DNA of 21,616 nt from Clostridiales bacterium (GCA_012511395.1 JAAZGD010000026.1:1-21616), one strand, 5' to 3'; counted from the first letter of the stretch, positions 6,309 through 14,289 are shown. Numbers and translations are program-made. The notes: generated by a model from the letters alone, not told the origin.

Positions 6309-6847
6309 TACAGCAAAAGTCCTTCCGCCACTTTATCCGCCACAGCTTTTCCTTTTAAAACCTCCACCAGTTTTACAGAAAACTTCATGGCCAAAGCAGG
6401 GCCCCTTGATGTAATAATGCGAGAAGAAACTACCACATCATCACTCAGGGCCACACTGTCCTTTAAATAGCTTTCCATGCCGGGATAGATGGTGGCCTCC
6501 TCTCCTTTTAAGACGCCAACCTCTGCCAGAACCATGGGAGCGGCACAGATTGCTGCCAGATATTTACCTTCTTCTTTATAGGAAAGGAGAATCTTTCTTA
6601 ATTCCGGACTCTTCAAAAGATTGTCAGCTCCCGGCTGACCGCCGGGCAATACTGCCATTTCTCCCTTCTCCACATTTATTTCCTTTATCACTTTGTCAGC
6701 CATTACGCTTATGTTGCTTCTTCCTCTTACCTTCAAATCATCTGATATGGAAACAGTCAAGACTTCTGTTCCGCCCCGCCTTAAGACATCAACCACGGTC
6801 AATGCTTCAATTTCTTCAAAGCCCTCTGCCAGAAAAACATATACCAT
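6308..6847 (-). CDS. DJ-1/PfpI family protein (YajL/ThiJ-like)
   Basis: A 179-residue protein of the DJ-1 superfamily. It has the early FLAEGFEEIEA motif with the conserved Glu (Glu12), VLPGGQPGADNL and the nucleophile elbow AAICAAPMVLAE with Cys101. DJ-1 relatives are reported as chaperones, deglycases or glyoxalases, and which activity applies cannot be told here. ATG 6845-6847 was chosen because GGAGG lies eight bases before it; an in-frame GTG at 6856 overlaps that site and is unlikely. It is the first gene of the DJ-1 / PHP / ydbC operon, driven from the gap shared with the divergent mogA gene. Confidence 0.9.
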   Translation of the reverse strand: MVYVFLAEGFEEIEALTVVDVLRRGGTEVLTVSISDDLKVRGRSNISVMADKVIKEINVEKGEMAVLPGGQPGADNLLKSPELRKILLSYKEEGKYLAAICAAPMVLAEVGVLKGEEATIYPGMESYLKDSVALSDDVVVSSRIITSRGPALAMKFSVKLVEVLKGKAVADKVAEGLLL

Positions 6848-6850
6848 AAC

Positions 6851-6887
6851 TTGCACCTCCCCGTTATATATACTAATATTGATTATA
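6851..6887. promoter_or_regulatory. Divergent promoter region between the DJ-1 operon and mogA
   Basis: On the plus strand TTGCAC (6851-6856) and TAATAT (6874-6879) are spaced 17 bases apart and point to mogA. On the minus strand a perfect TATAAT (6882-6887) points to the DJ-1 gene, but its -35 is poor. The mogA -35 overlaps the DJ-1 ribosome binding site region. Confidence 0.5.
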
Positions 6888-6925
6888 CCCTATTTCATCT
6901 CTTTATATTTGGAAAGGCTAATACC

Positions 6926-7408
6926 ATGTACCAGGTTGGCATTCTGACTGCAAGCGACAGATGCTTTAATGCTCAACGGGAAGACGTTTCAGGGTTGCTG
7001 ATTCGCACCATTTTAAAGGAAACCGAGGATTTTTGGGATAAGGAATATACTGTCCTTCCCGATAACCAAAGTCTCCTTGAATCCACTATGGTAAAATGGG
7101 CCGATGAGCTTCATCTTGACTTGATTTTAACTACAGGAGGCACAGGCTTTTCACACAGGGATGTAACTCCTGAAGCCACCTTAAATATTATTGAAAGAAG
7201 AACGCCGGGCATCCCCGAGGCCATGAGACAGGAGTCTCTTAAAATTACAGGGAGGGCCATGCTCTCAAGGGCGGAAGCCGGTATAAGGGGAAACACTTTA
7301 ATAGTAAATCTACCCGGTAATCCGAAAGCCATCACAGAAACTCTAGCCTATATCCTGCCTCATATAAAGCACGGCCTTGATATACTGAAGGGCACAGGAG
7401 ATGATTAA
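6926..7408 (+). CDS. MogA/MoaB family molybdopterin adenylyltransferase-like protein
   Basis: A 160-residue MPT-binding domain protein that takes part in molybdenum cofactor synthesis by adenylylating molybdopterin before molybdate insertion. Signatures are GILTASDRCF at the N-terminus, TTGGTGFSHRDVTPEAT in the middle (MPT-binding GGTG with the Asp-Val-Thr-Pro that follows) and NLPGNPKAITE near the end. The start at 6926 fits the family, and GGAAAGG lies about 9 bases before it; the longer frame from 6851 runs through the promoter. It stands alone, with no other moa or moe genes in the window. MogA and MoaB cannot be told apart without comparison. Confidence 0.9.
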   Translation: MYQVGILTASDRCFNAQREDVSGLLIRTILKETEDFWDKEYTVLPDNQSLLESTMVKWADELHLDLILTTGGTGFSHRDVTPEATLNIIERRTPGIPEAMRQESLKITGRAMLSRAEAGIRGNTLIVNLPGNPKAITETLAYILPHIKHGLDILKGTGDD

Positions 7409-7412
7409 AACA

Positions 7413-7450
7413 AAATCCGGCAAAGCCTTGGAGGCTCTGCCGGATTTTTT
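7413..7450. terminator. Bidirectional terminator between mogA and bactofilin
   Basis: A long stem pairs AAATCCGGCA (7413-7422) with TGCCGGATTT (7438-7447), extended inside by AGCC/GGCT. It is followed by TTT then ATATA on the plus strand and by TGTTTT on the minus strand. It lies between convergent genes and should end both transcripts. Confidence 0.9.
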
Positions 7451-7477
7451 ATATATACTTTATAATAATTGCTGTTC

Positions 7478-7975
7478 CTAAAACTCTTCTTCATTTTCGT
7501 CATCTTCCATCACAACTCCTGATACATCCAGAGATTTTATTTCCTGGTCCTTGTCAAAGGAAAACTCTGAATCCTTTAAGTTGCTTTCTCTTGTTGTAAT
7601 AGTTCCGTTAATCTGTGCCCCTGCTTTCGCAGATATTTCCTTAGTGTTAATGTTTCCTACTAAAATAGCATTGGAAGTAATTTCTGTAGATTCCTGAACT
7701 ACAATATCACCCTTCATCTTGCTGTCCAGAATTACATTGTTTGCTTTAATATTGCCAAGCAGAACTGATTTTCTAACAGATACATCATAAAGTGCTTCCA
7801 CATTACCTTTAAGGGATGCATTTGACATTACTACATTTTTACCTTGCACATTTCCTTCCACAACTCCGGAAATAAGAAGATCACCTGAAGTTTCAATATC
7901 TCCCTGCACTCTTCCTTGAATGTCAAGTTGCCCGGTAGATTTTATGTTTCCTACAATCGTAGTGGTTTCTCCCAC
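7478..7975 (-). CDS. Bactofilin (polymer-forming cytoskeletal protein), body of the gene
   Basis: Bactofilins self-assemble into filaments that act in cell shape, stalks, septa or envelope organisation. The visible frame (165 codons from a GTG at 7975) holds a right-handed beta-helix pattern of short repeats: IVGNIKSTGQLDIQGRVQGD, then GVVEGNVQGKNV, LLGNIKANNV and LVGNINTKEI. An acidic tail (DEDENEEEF-like) follows. The GTG has no ribosome binding site. An ATG at 8051 with a good AGAGAGG site opens a frame (MSKK...) that would join this body if the A7 run at 8039-8045 were one base shorter, giving a 190-residue protein with a normal N-terminus. So this is either a real frameshift, slippage, or a sequence error. 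The product name is secure; the start is not. Confidence 0.85.
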   Translation of the reverse strand: MGETTTIVGNIKSTGQLDIQGRVQGDIETSGDLLISGVVEGNVQGKNVVMSNASLKGNVEALYDVSVRKSVLLGNIKANNVILDSKMKGDIVVQESTEITSNAILVGNINTKEISAKAGAQINGTITTRESNLKDSEFSFDKDQEIKSLDVSGVVMEDDENEEEF

Positions 7976-8038
7976 AGTAGTAGGTGATGTGTCTGATTTT
8001 TTTACAGTTTCATTAATCTCCCCCTGTGGGAACGCGCC

Positions 8039-8051
8039 TTTTTTTAGACAT
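8039..8051 (-). other. Candidate frameshift site at an A7 run in the bactofilin start region
   Basis: ATG at 8049-8051 is followed by TCT and seven A residues (8039-8045). Read as is, the frame stops after 12 codons. Removing one A makes the frame continue as MSKKGAFPQGEINETVKK and on into the bactofilin body without a stop. The ribosome binding site lies before this ATG, not before the GTG at 7975. Homopolymer runs are sites of sequencing error and of transcriptional slippage. Confidence 0.65.
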
Positions 8052-8091
8052 TTTTCACTACCTCTCTTTCGGTTGGTACAAACACTCTTTG

Positions 8092-8120
8092 ATTTTACTA
8101 TAAGTTAAATATTTTTGCAA
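8092..8120 (-). promoter_or_regulatory. Bactofilin promoter
   Basis: On the minus strand TTGCAA (8115-8120) and TAAAAT (8092-8097) are separated by 17 bases. The transcript would start near 8085, about 34 bases before the ATG at 8051. The -35 lies within 15 bases of the aminotransferase stop codon. Confidence 0.65.
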
Positions 8121-8128
8121 TATACCTG

Positions 8129-9472
8129 TCAACCCAACTTTAATATATCTTTATAAGCTTCCCTTACGCTTTTTTCAAAGATTAAAACAAGTTTTTCCAT
8201 CTCTTCATCACTTATTATAAAAGGCGGGCTTATTATAACGCTGTCTCCCAGGACTCCGTCTATAAATCCTCTTGAAGGATAAACTATAAGTCCGTTTTCC
8301 ATGCATTTATCTACCACTCTTTTTGTAAAGTTAATCTCTTTGGAAAAGGGTTCTGAAAGCGGTCCCGGTTCTGCAAACTCCACTCCAAGAAGAAGGCCTT
8401 TTCCTCTCACTTCACATATTACCTCTAATGACTTTTCAAGAGCCTTAACCATGGAGAAAAGCTTTTCCCCCTTCTCTTTTACCTGCTTTACAGTATCATG
8501 CTTTTCCAGGTATTGTAATACGCTGACACCTGCTTCTGCTACCAGGGGATTTCCGCCGTAAGTATGGCCCGTTCCAAATTCCACACCTTTTTCAGTCATC
8601 TCTTCATATAGCTTCTCCTTCACAATTATACCTGCCAAAGGGCCAAAGCCGCTTGATATTCCTTTTCCAAAGGTCACTATGTCAGGAGGAAAGGAAAAGC
8701 TCTGAAATGCAAAACACTCCCCTGTTCTGCCAAAGCCCGTTATAACCTCGTCGGATATAAGAAGAATATTATACTTATCACATATTTCTCTGATTATTTT
8801 GAAATACTCAAAAGGCGGCACCACTGAAGCGGCGGCAGCACCTGATACAGGTTCTATTATTATAGCTCCTATGTTTTCAGGTCCTTCTCTTTTAACCAGC
8901 TTTTCAAAATATCTGGCACAAAAAATACCGCATTCTGGATACTTCTTTTCATAAGAACATCTGAAGCAGTGAGGAATCTCCAATTGAGGCGTTCCCGTTA
9001 AGTATGGAGAATAATCTCTTCTTCTTTCGCTGTGACCTGAAAGGGATAATGTTTCAATGGTAGCTCCGTGGTAGCTTGCCCATCTTGAAATAATCTTTCC
9101 CTTCTCAGGCTTCCCCATGGCTTTAAAGTAGGACCTTACCATCTTAAGGGCAAGCTCTGTTGCTTCAGATCCTGAGTTGCATAAAGATACCTTGTTTAAA
9201 TCTCCTCCTGCTGCTTTTGCTATTCCTTCACATAAAGCTAAAAGTGGCTCTGTTACAAACTGACTTCTGTATGTAAAGGATATTTTATCCATCTGTTCTT
9301 TAATGGATTCCTTTATCTCTTTGTTACCATGGCCCAGGTTCGCAGTCATAGGCCCTGAGGAACCGTCTATGTAGGCTTTGCCTTCCTCATCATAAATATA
9401 TATTCCTTCACCTCTTACTGCTTTAACTGCATTCTTTAGATGATCAGGAGTAATAAAGTTTTTCTTTTCCAT
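8129..9472 (-). CDS. Class III aminotransferase (PLP, aspartate aminotransferase superfamily)
   Basis: A 447-residue fold-type I PLP enzyme of the omega-amino-acid aminotransferase class. It shows the SGSEATELALKM cofactor phosphate site (about 100-111), SYHGATIETLSLSGH, IIIEPVSG, the DEVITGFGRTG motif (Asp241 holding the pyridine nitrogen) and TFGKGISSG with the internal-aldimine lysine Lys270. Such enzymes use 4-aminobutyrate, beta-alanine, taurine or similar amines, often with pyruvate or 2-oxoglutarate; the exact substrate cannot be read from sequence. A Cys cluster (C169, C172, C181, C185) occurs in an inserted loop. It begins one base after the permease stop, so it belongs to the nucleoside transporter operon. 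No terminator follows it before the bactofilin promoter. Confidence 0.88.
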   Translation of the reverse strand: MEKKNFITPDHLKNAVKAVRGEGIYIYDEEGKAYIDGSSGPMTANLGHGNKEIKESIKEQMDKISFTYRSQFVTEPLLALCEGIAKAAGGDLNKVSLCNSGSEATELALKMVRSYFKAMGKPEKGKIISRWASYHGATIETLSLSGHSERRRDYSPYLTGTPQLEIPHCFRCSYEKKYPECGIFCARYFEKLVKREGPENIGAIIIEPVSGAAAASVVPPFEYFKIIREICDKYNILLISDEVITGFGRTGECFAFQSFSFPPDIVTFGKGISSGFGPLAGIIVKEKLYEEMTEKGVEFGTGHTYGGNPLVAEAGVSVLQYLEKHDTVKQVKEKGEKLFSMVKALEKSLEVICEVRGKGLLLGVEFAEPGPLSEPFSKEINFTKRVVDKCMENGLIVYPSRGFIDGVLGDSVIISPPFIISDEEMEKLVLIFEKSVREAYKDILKLG

Positions 9473-9473
9473 T

Positions 9474-10400
9474 TTATCTCTCTTCTCTAAAATATGGATT
9501 TCCCAGATCTCTAGGAGGCTGCTTTTCCTTTCCTTTTTTATAGGAGCTTAAGATTACGATTACTATTGTAGAAACATAGGGAATCATATCCACAAGATAC
9601 TGGGATACGGAGACTCCCATGGCCTGCATCCTTAATCCCACAATGCTTAAACCACCAAACAACATGGCTCCTAAAAATGCCTTTAAAGGATTCCAGGAAA
9701 CAAATATTACAAGTGCAACTGCTATCCATCCTCTGCCGTTAACTACATCGGCCTGCCAGATTGGCACTCTCACAAGGGAAAGATAAGCACCGCCAAGACC
9801 GCAAAGGGCTCCTCCTGTTAAAATATGTACATATTTATACAAGGTCACATTAATTCCAGAAGCATCGGCAGAAGGTGCGCTTTCACCTACTGCTCTTAAG
9901 TTTAACCCCGGCTTTGTTCTATAAAGATAAAAAGCCACTATTATAACCACCCCATAGGACAAATAAACAAATATATCCTGCCTGAACATTACAGGCCCCA
10001 AGAACGGAATGCTTCCCAAAAGGGGCACGGCTCTCTTTACAAAGAAGGCGCTGGTTTTTGCCGGCACCATGGAACCCAAAATAGGCTGTCCCACAAAGCC
10101 TGCAAAGCCGGAGCCAAAAATGGTTAGAGTAAGCCCTGTCACTACCTGGTTTGCCCTTAAGGTAACAGTGAGAATAGCAAATATAAGGGCTCCTCCTGCT
10201 CCTGCAAAACATGCCGCTAAAAGTGCGATCAAGGCGCTGTCAGTTTTTAGGGCTGCTAAAAACCCAATGACCGCTCCCATCAGCATCATACCTTCAACAC
10301 CTAGGTTTAGGTGGCCTGCCTTTTCCGTCAGCAGCTCTCCCACAGTGGCAAAAAGAAGAGGAGTGGCGGCGACTATACATGTGGCAAGGAATCCTTCCAT
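9474..10400 (-). CDS. nupQ: Nucleoside ABC transporter permease (NupQ-type)
   Basis: A 308-residue membrane permease of the BPD_transp_2 (branched-chain/simple-sugar) family. The N-terminal ATPLLFATVGELLTEKAGHLNLGVEGMMLMGA segment (split here as ATPLLFATVGE and LNLGVEGMM) is the family signature, and several hydrophobic spans follow. It pairs with the adjacent permease, the ATPase and the BMP lipoprotein to import nucleosides, as in the B. subtilis NupNOPQ guanosine transporter; the substrate here is inferred. Its ATG follows the previous stop codon directly (TAAATG). The C-terminal tail is charged. Confidence 0.85.
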   Translation of the reverse strand: MEGFLATCIVAATPLLFATVGELLTEKAGHLNLGVEGMMLMGAVIGFLAALKTDSALIALLAACFAGAGGALIFAILTVTLRANQVVTGLTLTIFGSGFAGFVGQPILGSMVPAKTSAFFVKRAVPLLGSIPFLGPVMFRQDIFVYLSYGVVIIVAFYLYRTKPGLNLRAVGESAPSADASGINVTLYKYVHILTGGALCGLGGAYLSLVRVPIWQADVVNGRGWIAVALVIFVSWNPLKAFLGAMLFGGLSIVGLRMQAMGVSVSQYLVDMIPYVSTIVIVILSSYKKGKEKQPPRDLGNPYFREER

Positions 10401-11483
10401 TTAAGCAGCCTCCTTTCCCTCTTTAAGAATTCTTTTTGCCGGAATAAGTCTGTACTGGAGAAAGAATTCCGAACCCAGCACAAAGAACAAAATAGTACCC
10501 TGAACCACATTTGCTACGGTGCTTGGCACATTTAAATTAACTTGAATATATGCTCCTCCCTGAAGAAGCATTGCAAAGACAATGCATACAAATAAGGCAG
10601 AAATTGCATTGAGCCTTGCAAGCCAGGCTGTAATAATTGCCGTGAATCCATAGCCTCCCGAAATCCCTACAGCCAGAGTCTTTTCAACTCCTGACACCTG
10701 AATCATTCCGGCAATACCGCAAAGGCCCCCCGATATCAGCATGGCAATAACAATAATTTTATTTATGTTCATCCCTGCGTATCTTGCTGTCTCTATAGAT
10801 TCTCCCACCACAGTTATCTCGTAGCCCTTTTTAGTATACTTGATAAAGAGATGTACAAGGACTACCAGGATGATGGCTATTATATAGCCTATATGAACTC
10901 CAAAGAGCTTCGGCAGCAATGCCCATTCAGGAAAAGGTGCAATTCTGGGAAAACCTTTGGCGTTAGGATCCATCCAGGCTTGATACTGAAGAAATGTAAC
11001 GAACTTGATTGCCACATAATTCATCATAAGGGTAAATATAGTTTCATTGATTCCCATTTTTGCCTTGAAAAATGCCGGAATAAAGGCCCATATACCGCCG
11101 CCTATTACAGCTGCTATTATCATCAGTATTAAAGCCATAGCCCTTGGCATCTCGGGGAAAAACAGCGCTACATAGCTTGCGGCAAAAGCTCCCATAAGGA
11201 TTTGCCCTTCTCCCCCAATATTCCAAAACTTCATTTTGAAGGCAACCAATACTCCTAAGGATGTAATGATTAAGGGGACAGATTTAATAATGGTCTGATG
11301 GATTCTCATCTCGCTTCCCACAGAGCCGATTATTATGGTTTTAAAAACTTCAATGGGATTTAATTTAAACAGTAAAAGAATAAGTCCCGAGAAGACCAGG
11401 GAAAGCAGAATTGCCCCTGCTCTTATGAGCCACTCGGTTTTTTTAGGAAGGTCGTCTCTCTTTGCAAGCCTTAAAAAATTCAT
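10401..11483 (-). CDS. nupP: Nucleoside ABC transporter permease (NupP-type)
   Basis: A 360-residue integral membrane permease, also BPD_transp_2 type and the larger of the pair. Features are an N-terminal membrane span after a charged head, FWNIGGEGQILMGAFAASYV (about 86-105; the IGGEGQ motif is typical), NETIFTLMMNYVA and GISGGYGFTAIITAWLARLN (about 275-294). It forms a heterodimer channel with the following permease. The ATG overlaps the last base of the ATPase stop (TGATG), suggesting coupled translation and equal subunit amounts. Confidence 0.87.
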   Translation of the reverse strand: MNFLRLAKRDDLPKKTEWLIRAGAILLSLVFSGLILLLFKLNPIEVFKTIIIGSVGSEMRIHQTIIKSVPLIITSLGVLVAFKMKFWNIGGEGQILMGAFAASYVALFFPEMPRAMALILMIIAAVIGGGIWAFIPAFFKAKMGINETIFTLMMNYVAIKFVTFLQYQAWMDPNAKGFPRIAPFPEWALLPKLFGVHIGYIIAIILVVLVHLFIKYTKKGYEITVVGESIETARYAGMNINKIIVIAMLISGGLCGIAGMIQVSGVEKTLAVGISGGYGFTAIITAWLARLNAISALFVCIVFAMLLQGGAYIQVNLNVPSTVANVVQGTILFFVLGSEFFLQYRLIPAKRILKEGKEAA

Positions 11484-13000
11484 CAGGAAACCACCTCCTC
11501 TTCCACCTGTGTTGAACCTGTCATTAACAGGCCTATCTCCTCCTTGGTCACGTTTTTCGGATTAACAACTCCTGTTATCTTGCCGTGACACAGCACTGCT
11601 ATTCTGTCACACAATGCCATAAGCACATCCAGATCCTCTCCCACAAACAATATGCCCACACCCTTCTTTTTTTGCTCATTCAGAAGATCGTAAATTTTAT
11701 AGGAAGCTCCTATATCAAGGCCTCTTACAGGATAAGCAGTAATAAGGACCTTGGGATTTGAATCTATTTCCCTGCCTAAGAGAACCTTTTGAATGTTCCC
11801 TCCCGACAGCTTCTTTACTTGGGTGTAAATGCTGGGTGTTTTAATGTCCAAGGCTTCTACAATTTTTGCGGCCTTAGTAACGCTGGGTCCTCTCTTTAAA
11901 ACGATTCCCTTTTGGCTCATATAATCCTTAAGCACAATATTATGGACGATGTCCATATTGCCCACAAGGCCCATGCCTAACCTGTCTTCAGGAATAAATC
12001 CCATTCTTATTCCCAGCCTAATAATATCCCTGGGGGTTTTCCCCACAATGTTATCGCCTTCAAAAAAAATACGGCCTTTATCTATAGGAATTAAGCCTGC
12101 TATTGCTTCACAAAGCTCCTTCTGACCGCTTTTTGCAACTCCTGCAACGCCTATTATTTCATAGTTGCTTATAACCAGACTAACACTGTCAAGGGCATTT
12201 TTTCCCTCTGCATCCTTTACAGTTACCTGGTCCATGGCTAAAAGAGGCGTGACGCCTTCATAAGTCTCCCTTTTGATGTCCAGATCCACCTTTTTACCTA
12301 CCATCATTTCAATAAGACTTGGGATTTCAGCTTTAGATGTTTCTACCGTATTTACAGATGTCCCTTTTCTCAAAACAGTAATCCTGTCTGATATTTCCAT
12401 TACCTCATTAAGCTTGTGAGTAATAATAATTATACTGCAACCTTTATCCTTCATGTTTCTGATAACACGAAACAACTTCTTAATCTCTTGAGGAGTTAAC
12501 ACTGCAGTAGGCTCATCCATAATAAGAATTTCGGCGCCTCTATATAAAACCTTTATTATTTCCAGTGTCTGTTTTTCGCCTACAGACATTTCATAAACCT
12601 TCTTATCAGGCTCCACATCCAGTCCATAATTATCGGAAATGTCCTTTATTCTTTTGGAAATATCTTTACCCTTTAAAAGAAAGTCTGATGGCTGGCCGAT
12701 TATAACATTTTCCTTAGCTGACATAACATCTATCAATTTAAAGTGCTGATGTATCATGCCTATGCCGTGGCGGATTGAATCCTTAGGTGATGAAAAGCTT
12801 ACTCTTTCCCCTCTTAAGAAAATCTCTCCTTTATCAGGTTTGTAAATGCCGCTCAGCATGTTCATTAGTGTACTTTTCCCTGCGCCGTTCTCCCCCAAAA
12901 TAGCATGTACCTCGCCTTTTTTAACTGAGAGATTCACATCCTCATTGGCCAACAGGTTTCCAAAGGATTTATAGATGCTCTTCATTTCCACAGCCACCAT
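11483..13000 (-). CDS. nupO: Nucleoside ABC transporter ATP-binding protein, two ABC domains (NupO-type)
   Basis: This is the energy-coupling ATPase of the importer, about 505 residues with two nucleotide-binding domains. The first has Walker A GENGAGKST, signature MSVGEKQTLEI and Walker B LIMDEPTAVLTP. The second has a degenerate P-loop (GVAKSGQKEL instead of GKST), signature LSGGNIQKVLLGREID, and a modified Walker B LITAYPVRGLD, all usual for sugar/nucleoside importers. The frame opens at 13024, but that ATG has no ribosome binding site and lies against a hairpin. ATG 12998-13000 was chosen because AGGGAGA lies upstream, although 13 bases away; 13024 remains possible. It follows the lipoprotein gene across an intercistronic hairpin. 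Confidence 0.87.
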   Translation of the reverse strand: MVAVEMKSIYKSFGNLLANEDVNLSVKKGEVHAILGENGAGKSTLMNMLSGIYKPDKGEIFLRGERVSFSSPKDSIRHGIGMIHQHFKLIDVMSAKENVIIGQPSDFLLKGKDISKRIKDISDNYGLDVEPDKKVYEMSVGEKQTLEIIKVLYRGAEILIMDEPTAVLTPQEIKKLFRVIRNMKDKGCSIIIITHKLNEVMEISDRITVLRKGTSVNTVETSKAEIPSLIEMMVGKKVDLDIKRETYEGVTPLLAMDQVTVKDAEGKNALDSVSLVISNYEIIGVAGVAKSGQKELCEAIAGLIPIDKGRIFFEGDNIVGKTPRDIIRLGIRMGFIPEDRLGMGLVGNMDIVHNIVLKDYMSQKGIVLKRGPSVTKAAKIVEALDIKTPSIYTQVKKLSGGNIQKVLLGREIDSNPKVLITAYPVRGLDIGASYKIYDLLNEQKKKGVGILFVGEDLDVLMALCDRIAVLCHGKITGVVNPKNVTKEEIGLLMTGSTQVEEEVVS

Positions 13001-13029
13001 TTTTGCTACAATTCTCCCTTCCATAAGGC

Positions 13030-13065
13030 GGCAAGGGACAATTCATAGGATGAATGTCCCTTGCC
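13030..13065 (-). other. Intercistronic hairpin between lipoprotein and ATPase genes
   Basis: GGCAAGGGACA pairs perfectly with TGTCCCTTGCC, extended by TTCAT/ATGAA with one bulged base and a three-base loop: 16 pairs in all (13030-13065). No T-run follows on the minus strand, so it is not a standard terminator. In an operon whose first gene encodes an abundant binding protein, such hairpins often protect the upstream mRNA or reduce downstream expression. Confidence 0.8.
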
Positions 13066-13113
13066 CCAAAAACATTAGCTATATTCTATCGAAATTATAC
13101 AAGGTGGTCAAAC

Positions 13114-14202
13114 CTATTTTGCCCCCTTAACGAGGCCTGTGATCTCCCAAATTTCAGCTACCGACATTGAATGACCTTCTTTGTTCATTACAGTGCCATC
13201 ATTATATTCAATATATCCTGAGAAAGGAGCGAAATCTCCATCTACTATTTCCTGCTTTTTAGCAAAAACTGCAGCCTGTACATCAGCAGGTACAAGGTCA
13301 GTCATCTCTGCAAGATCCACATAACCTTCAGCCATGTTTCCGTAATAATTTTCAGGTACGAAGGTGCCGTCCAGAATCTTCTGGATTCTGTCGATTAAAT
13401 ACATGTCATGATGCCATATTGGAGCTGTTAAGTAAGCTTCAGGAGCAACATTGTTTGGATAGTTGTAACCTATGGAATATCCGCCTGCTTCTGCTGCTGC
13501 AAGCTGAGGTCCTGTTGTGTCACAGTGCTGTGCAAGAATATCGCAGCCTGCTGCCATCAATTCATCCCCTGCTGCTCTTTCTTTTTCTGGATCATACCAT
13601 GAGTTTATAAAGATAACCTTTACTTGAGCATCAGGATTAACAGACTGAACGCCTAATGTGAAAGCATCGATTCCGATGTGTACTTCTGTGTAAGGATAAG
13701 CTGCTACATAACCGATAAGGTTAGTCTCTGTCATCATTCCTGCCACCATACCTGACAAGTATCTTGGCTCTTCAATAGCGCCAAAGTAGTTTTCGAAGTT
13801 TGTGTCATTGCTTTTGCTCCCTGAGAAGTGGAAGAAATAAACATCATCATAGTCTCCGGAATTAGCAAGCTCATCAAGAGCATCCATAAATCCAAAGCTT
13901 GTGCCAACAATCACATTACAGCCTTGGTCAATAAGGTTTAGAGCCGCAGTCAAGGAAGCCTGCTTATCTCCATCATCTACACCTTCAATGTAAGCTGTTT
14001 CTACCTTACCCTTAAAGTGTTCTTCCAATTTCATGGTACCCTCATGGTGAGTCTGAGTAAAACCACCGTCATTAATAACACCTATATAGATAAAACCCAC
14101 TTTTAAAACTGCATCTTCATCCGTATCTGTTTCCCCGCTGCCACAGGCAGAAAAGCTCAGAACCATCATAATTGCTAAAACTAATGCTAAAACCTTTTTC
14201 AT
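13114..14202 (-). CDS. nupN: BMP-family nucleoside-binding lipoprotein of an ABC importer
   Basis: A 362-residue extracellular substrate-binding protein (Bmp/PnrA/Med family). A lipoprotein signal runs MKKVLALVLAIMMVLSFSAC with the lipobox cysteine at residue 20, so the protein should be membrane-anchored. The mature part has KVGFIYIGVINDGGFTQTHHEG, the NVIVGTSFGFMDALDELA region, HFSGSKSNDTNFENYFGAIEEPRYLSG (given here in part) and LAQHCDTTGPQLAAAE. Family members bind purine and pyrimidine nucleosides. AGAGAGGGAGAA precedes the ATG. It is first in the operon, in front of an intercistronic hairpin, which fits its need for higher copy number. The ligand is inferred from family. Confidence 0.9.
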   Translation of the reverse strand: MKKVLALVLAIMMVLSFSACGSGETDTDEDAVLKVGFIYIGVINDGGFTQTHHEGTMKLEEHFKGKVETAYIEGVDDGDKQASLTAALNLIDQGCNVIVGTSFGFMDALDELANSGDYDDVYFFHFSGSKSNDTNFENYFGAIEEPRYLSGMVAGMMTETNLIGYVAAYPYTEVHIGIDAFTLGVQSVNPDAQVKVIFINSWYDPEKERAAGDELMAAGCDILAQHCDTTGPQLAAAEAGGYSIGYNYPNNVAPEAYLTAPIWHHDMYLIDRIQKILDGTFVPENYYGNMAEGYVDLAEMTDLVPADVQAAVFAKKQEIVDGDFAPFSGYIEYNDGTVMNKEGHSMSVAEIWEITGLVKGAK

Positions 14203-14260
14203 TTTCTTCTCCCTCTCTCTATTTTTTTAAATTAAATGCCTTTATGCATCTTCTAATCTC

Positions 14261-14289
14261 ATTATAGTTTCGCAAGCCATGACGGTAAA
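14261..14289 (-). promoter_or_regulatory. Promoter of the nucleoside transporter operon
   Basis: On the minus strand TTTACC (14284-14289) and a perfect TATAAT (14261-14266) are 17 bases apart. The transcript should start about 50 bases before the lipoprotein ATG, too short a leader for a known purine riboswitch. Confidence 0.65.

Noticed and set aside
10009..10404. Plus-strand open frame of 131 codons inside the permease gene
   Set aside because: It is the complement of a clear membrane permease gene; Pro/Ala/Lys-rich reading is a by-product of the antisense frame, and no start signals were seen.
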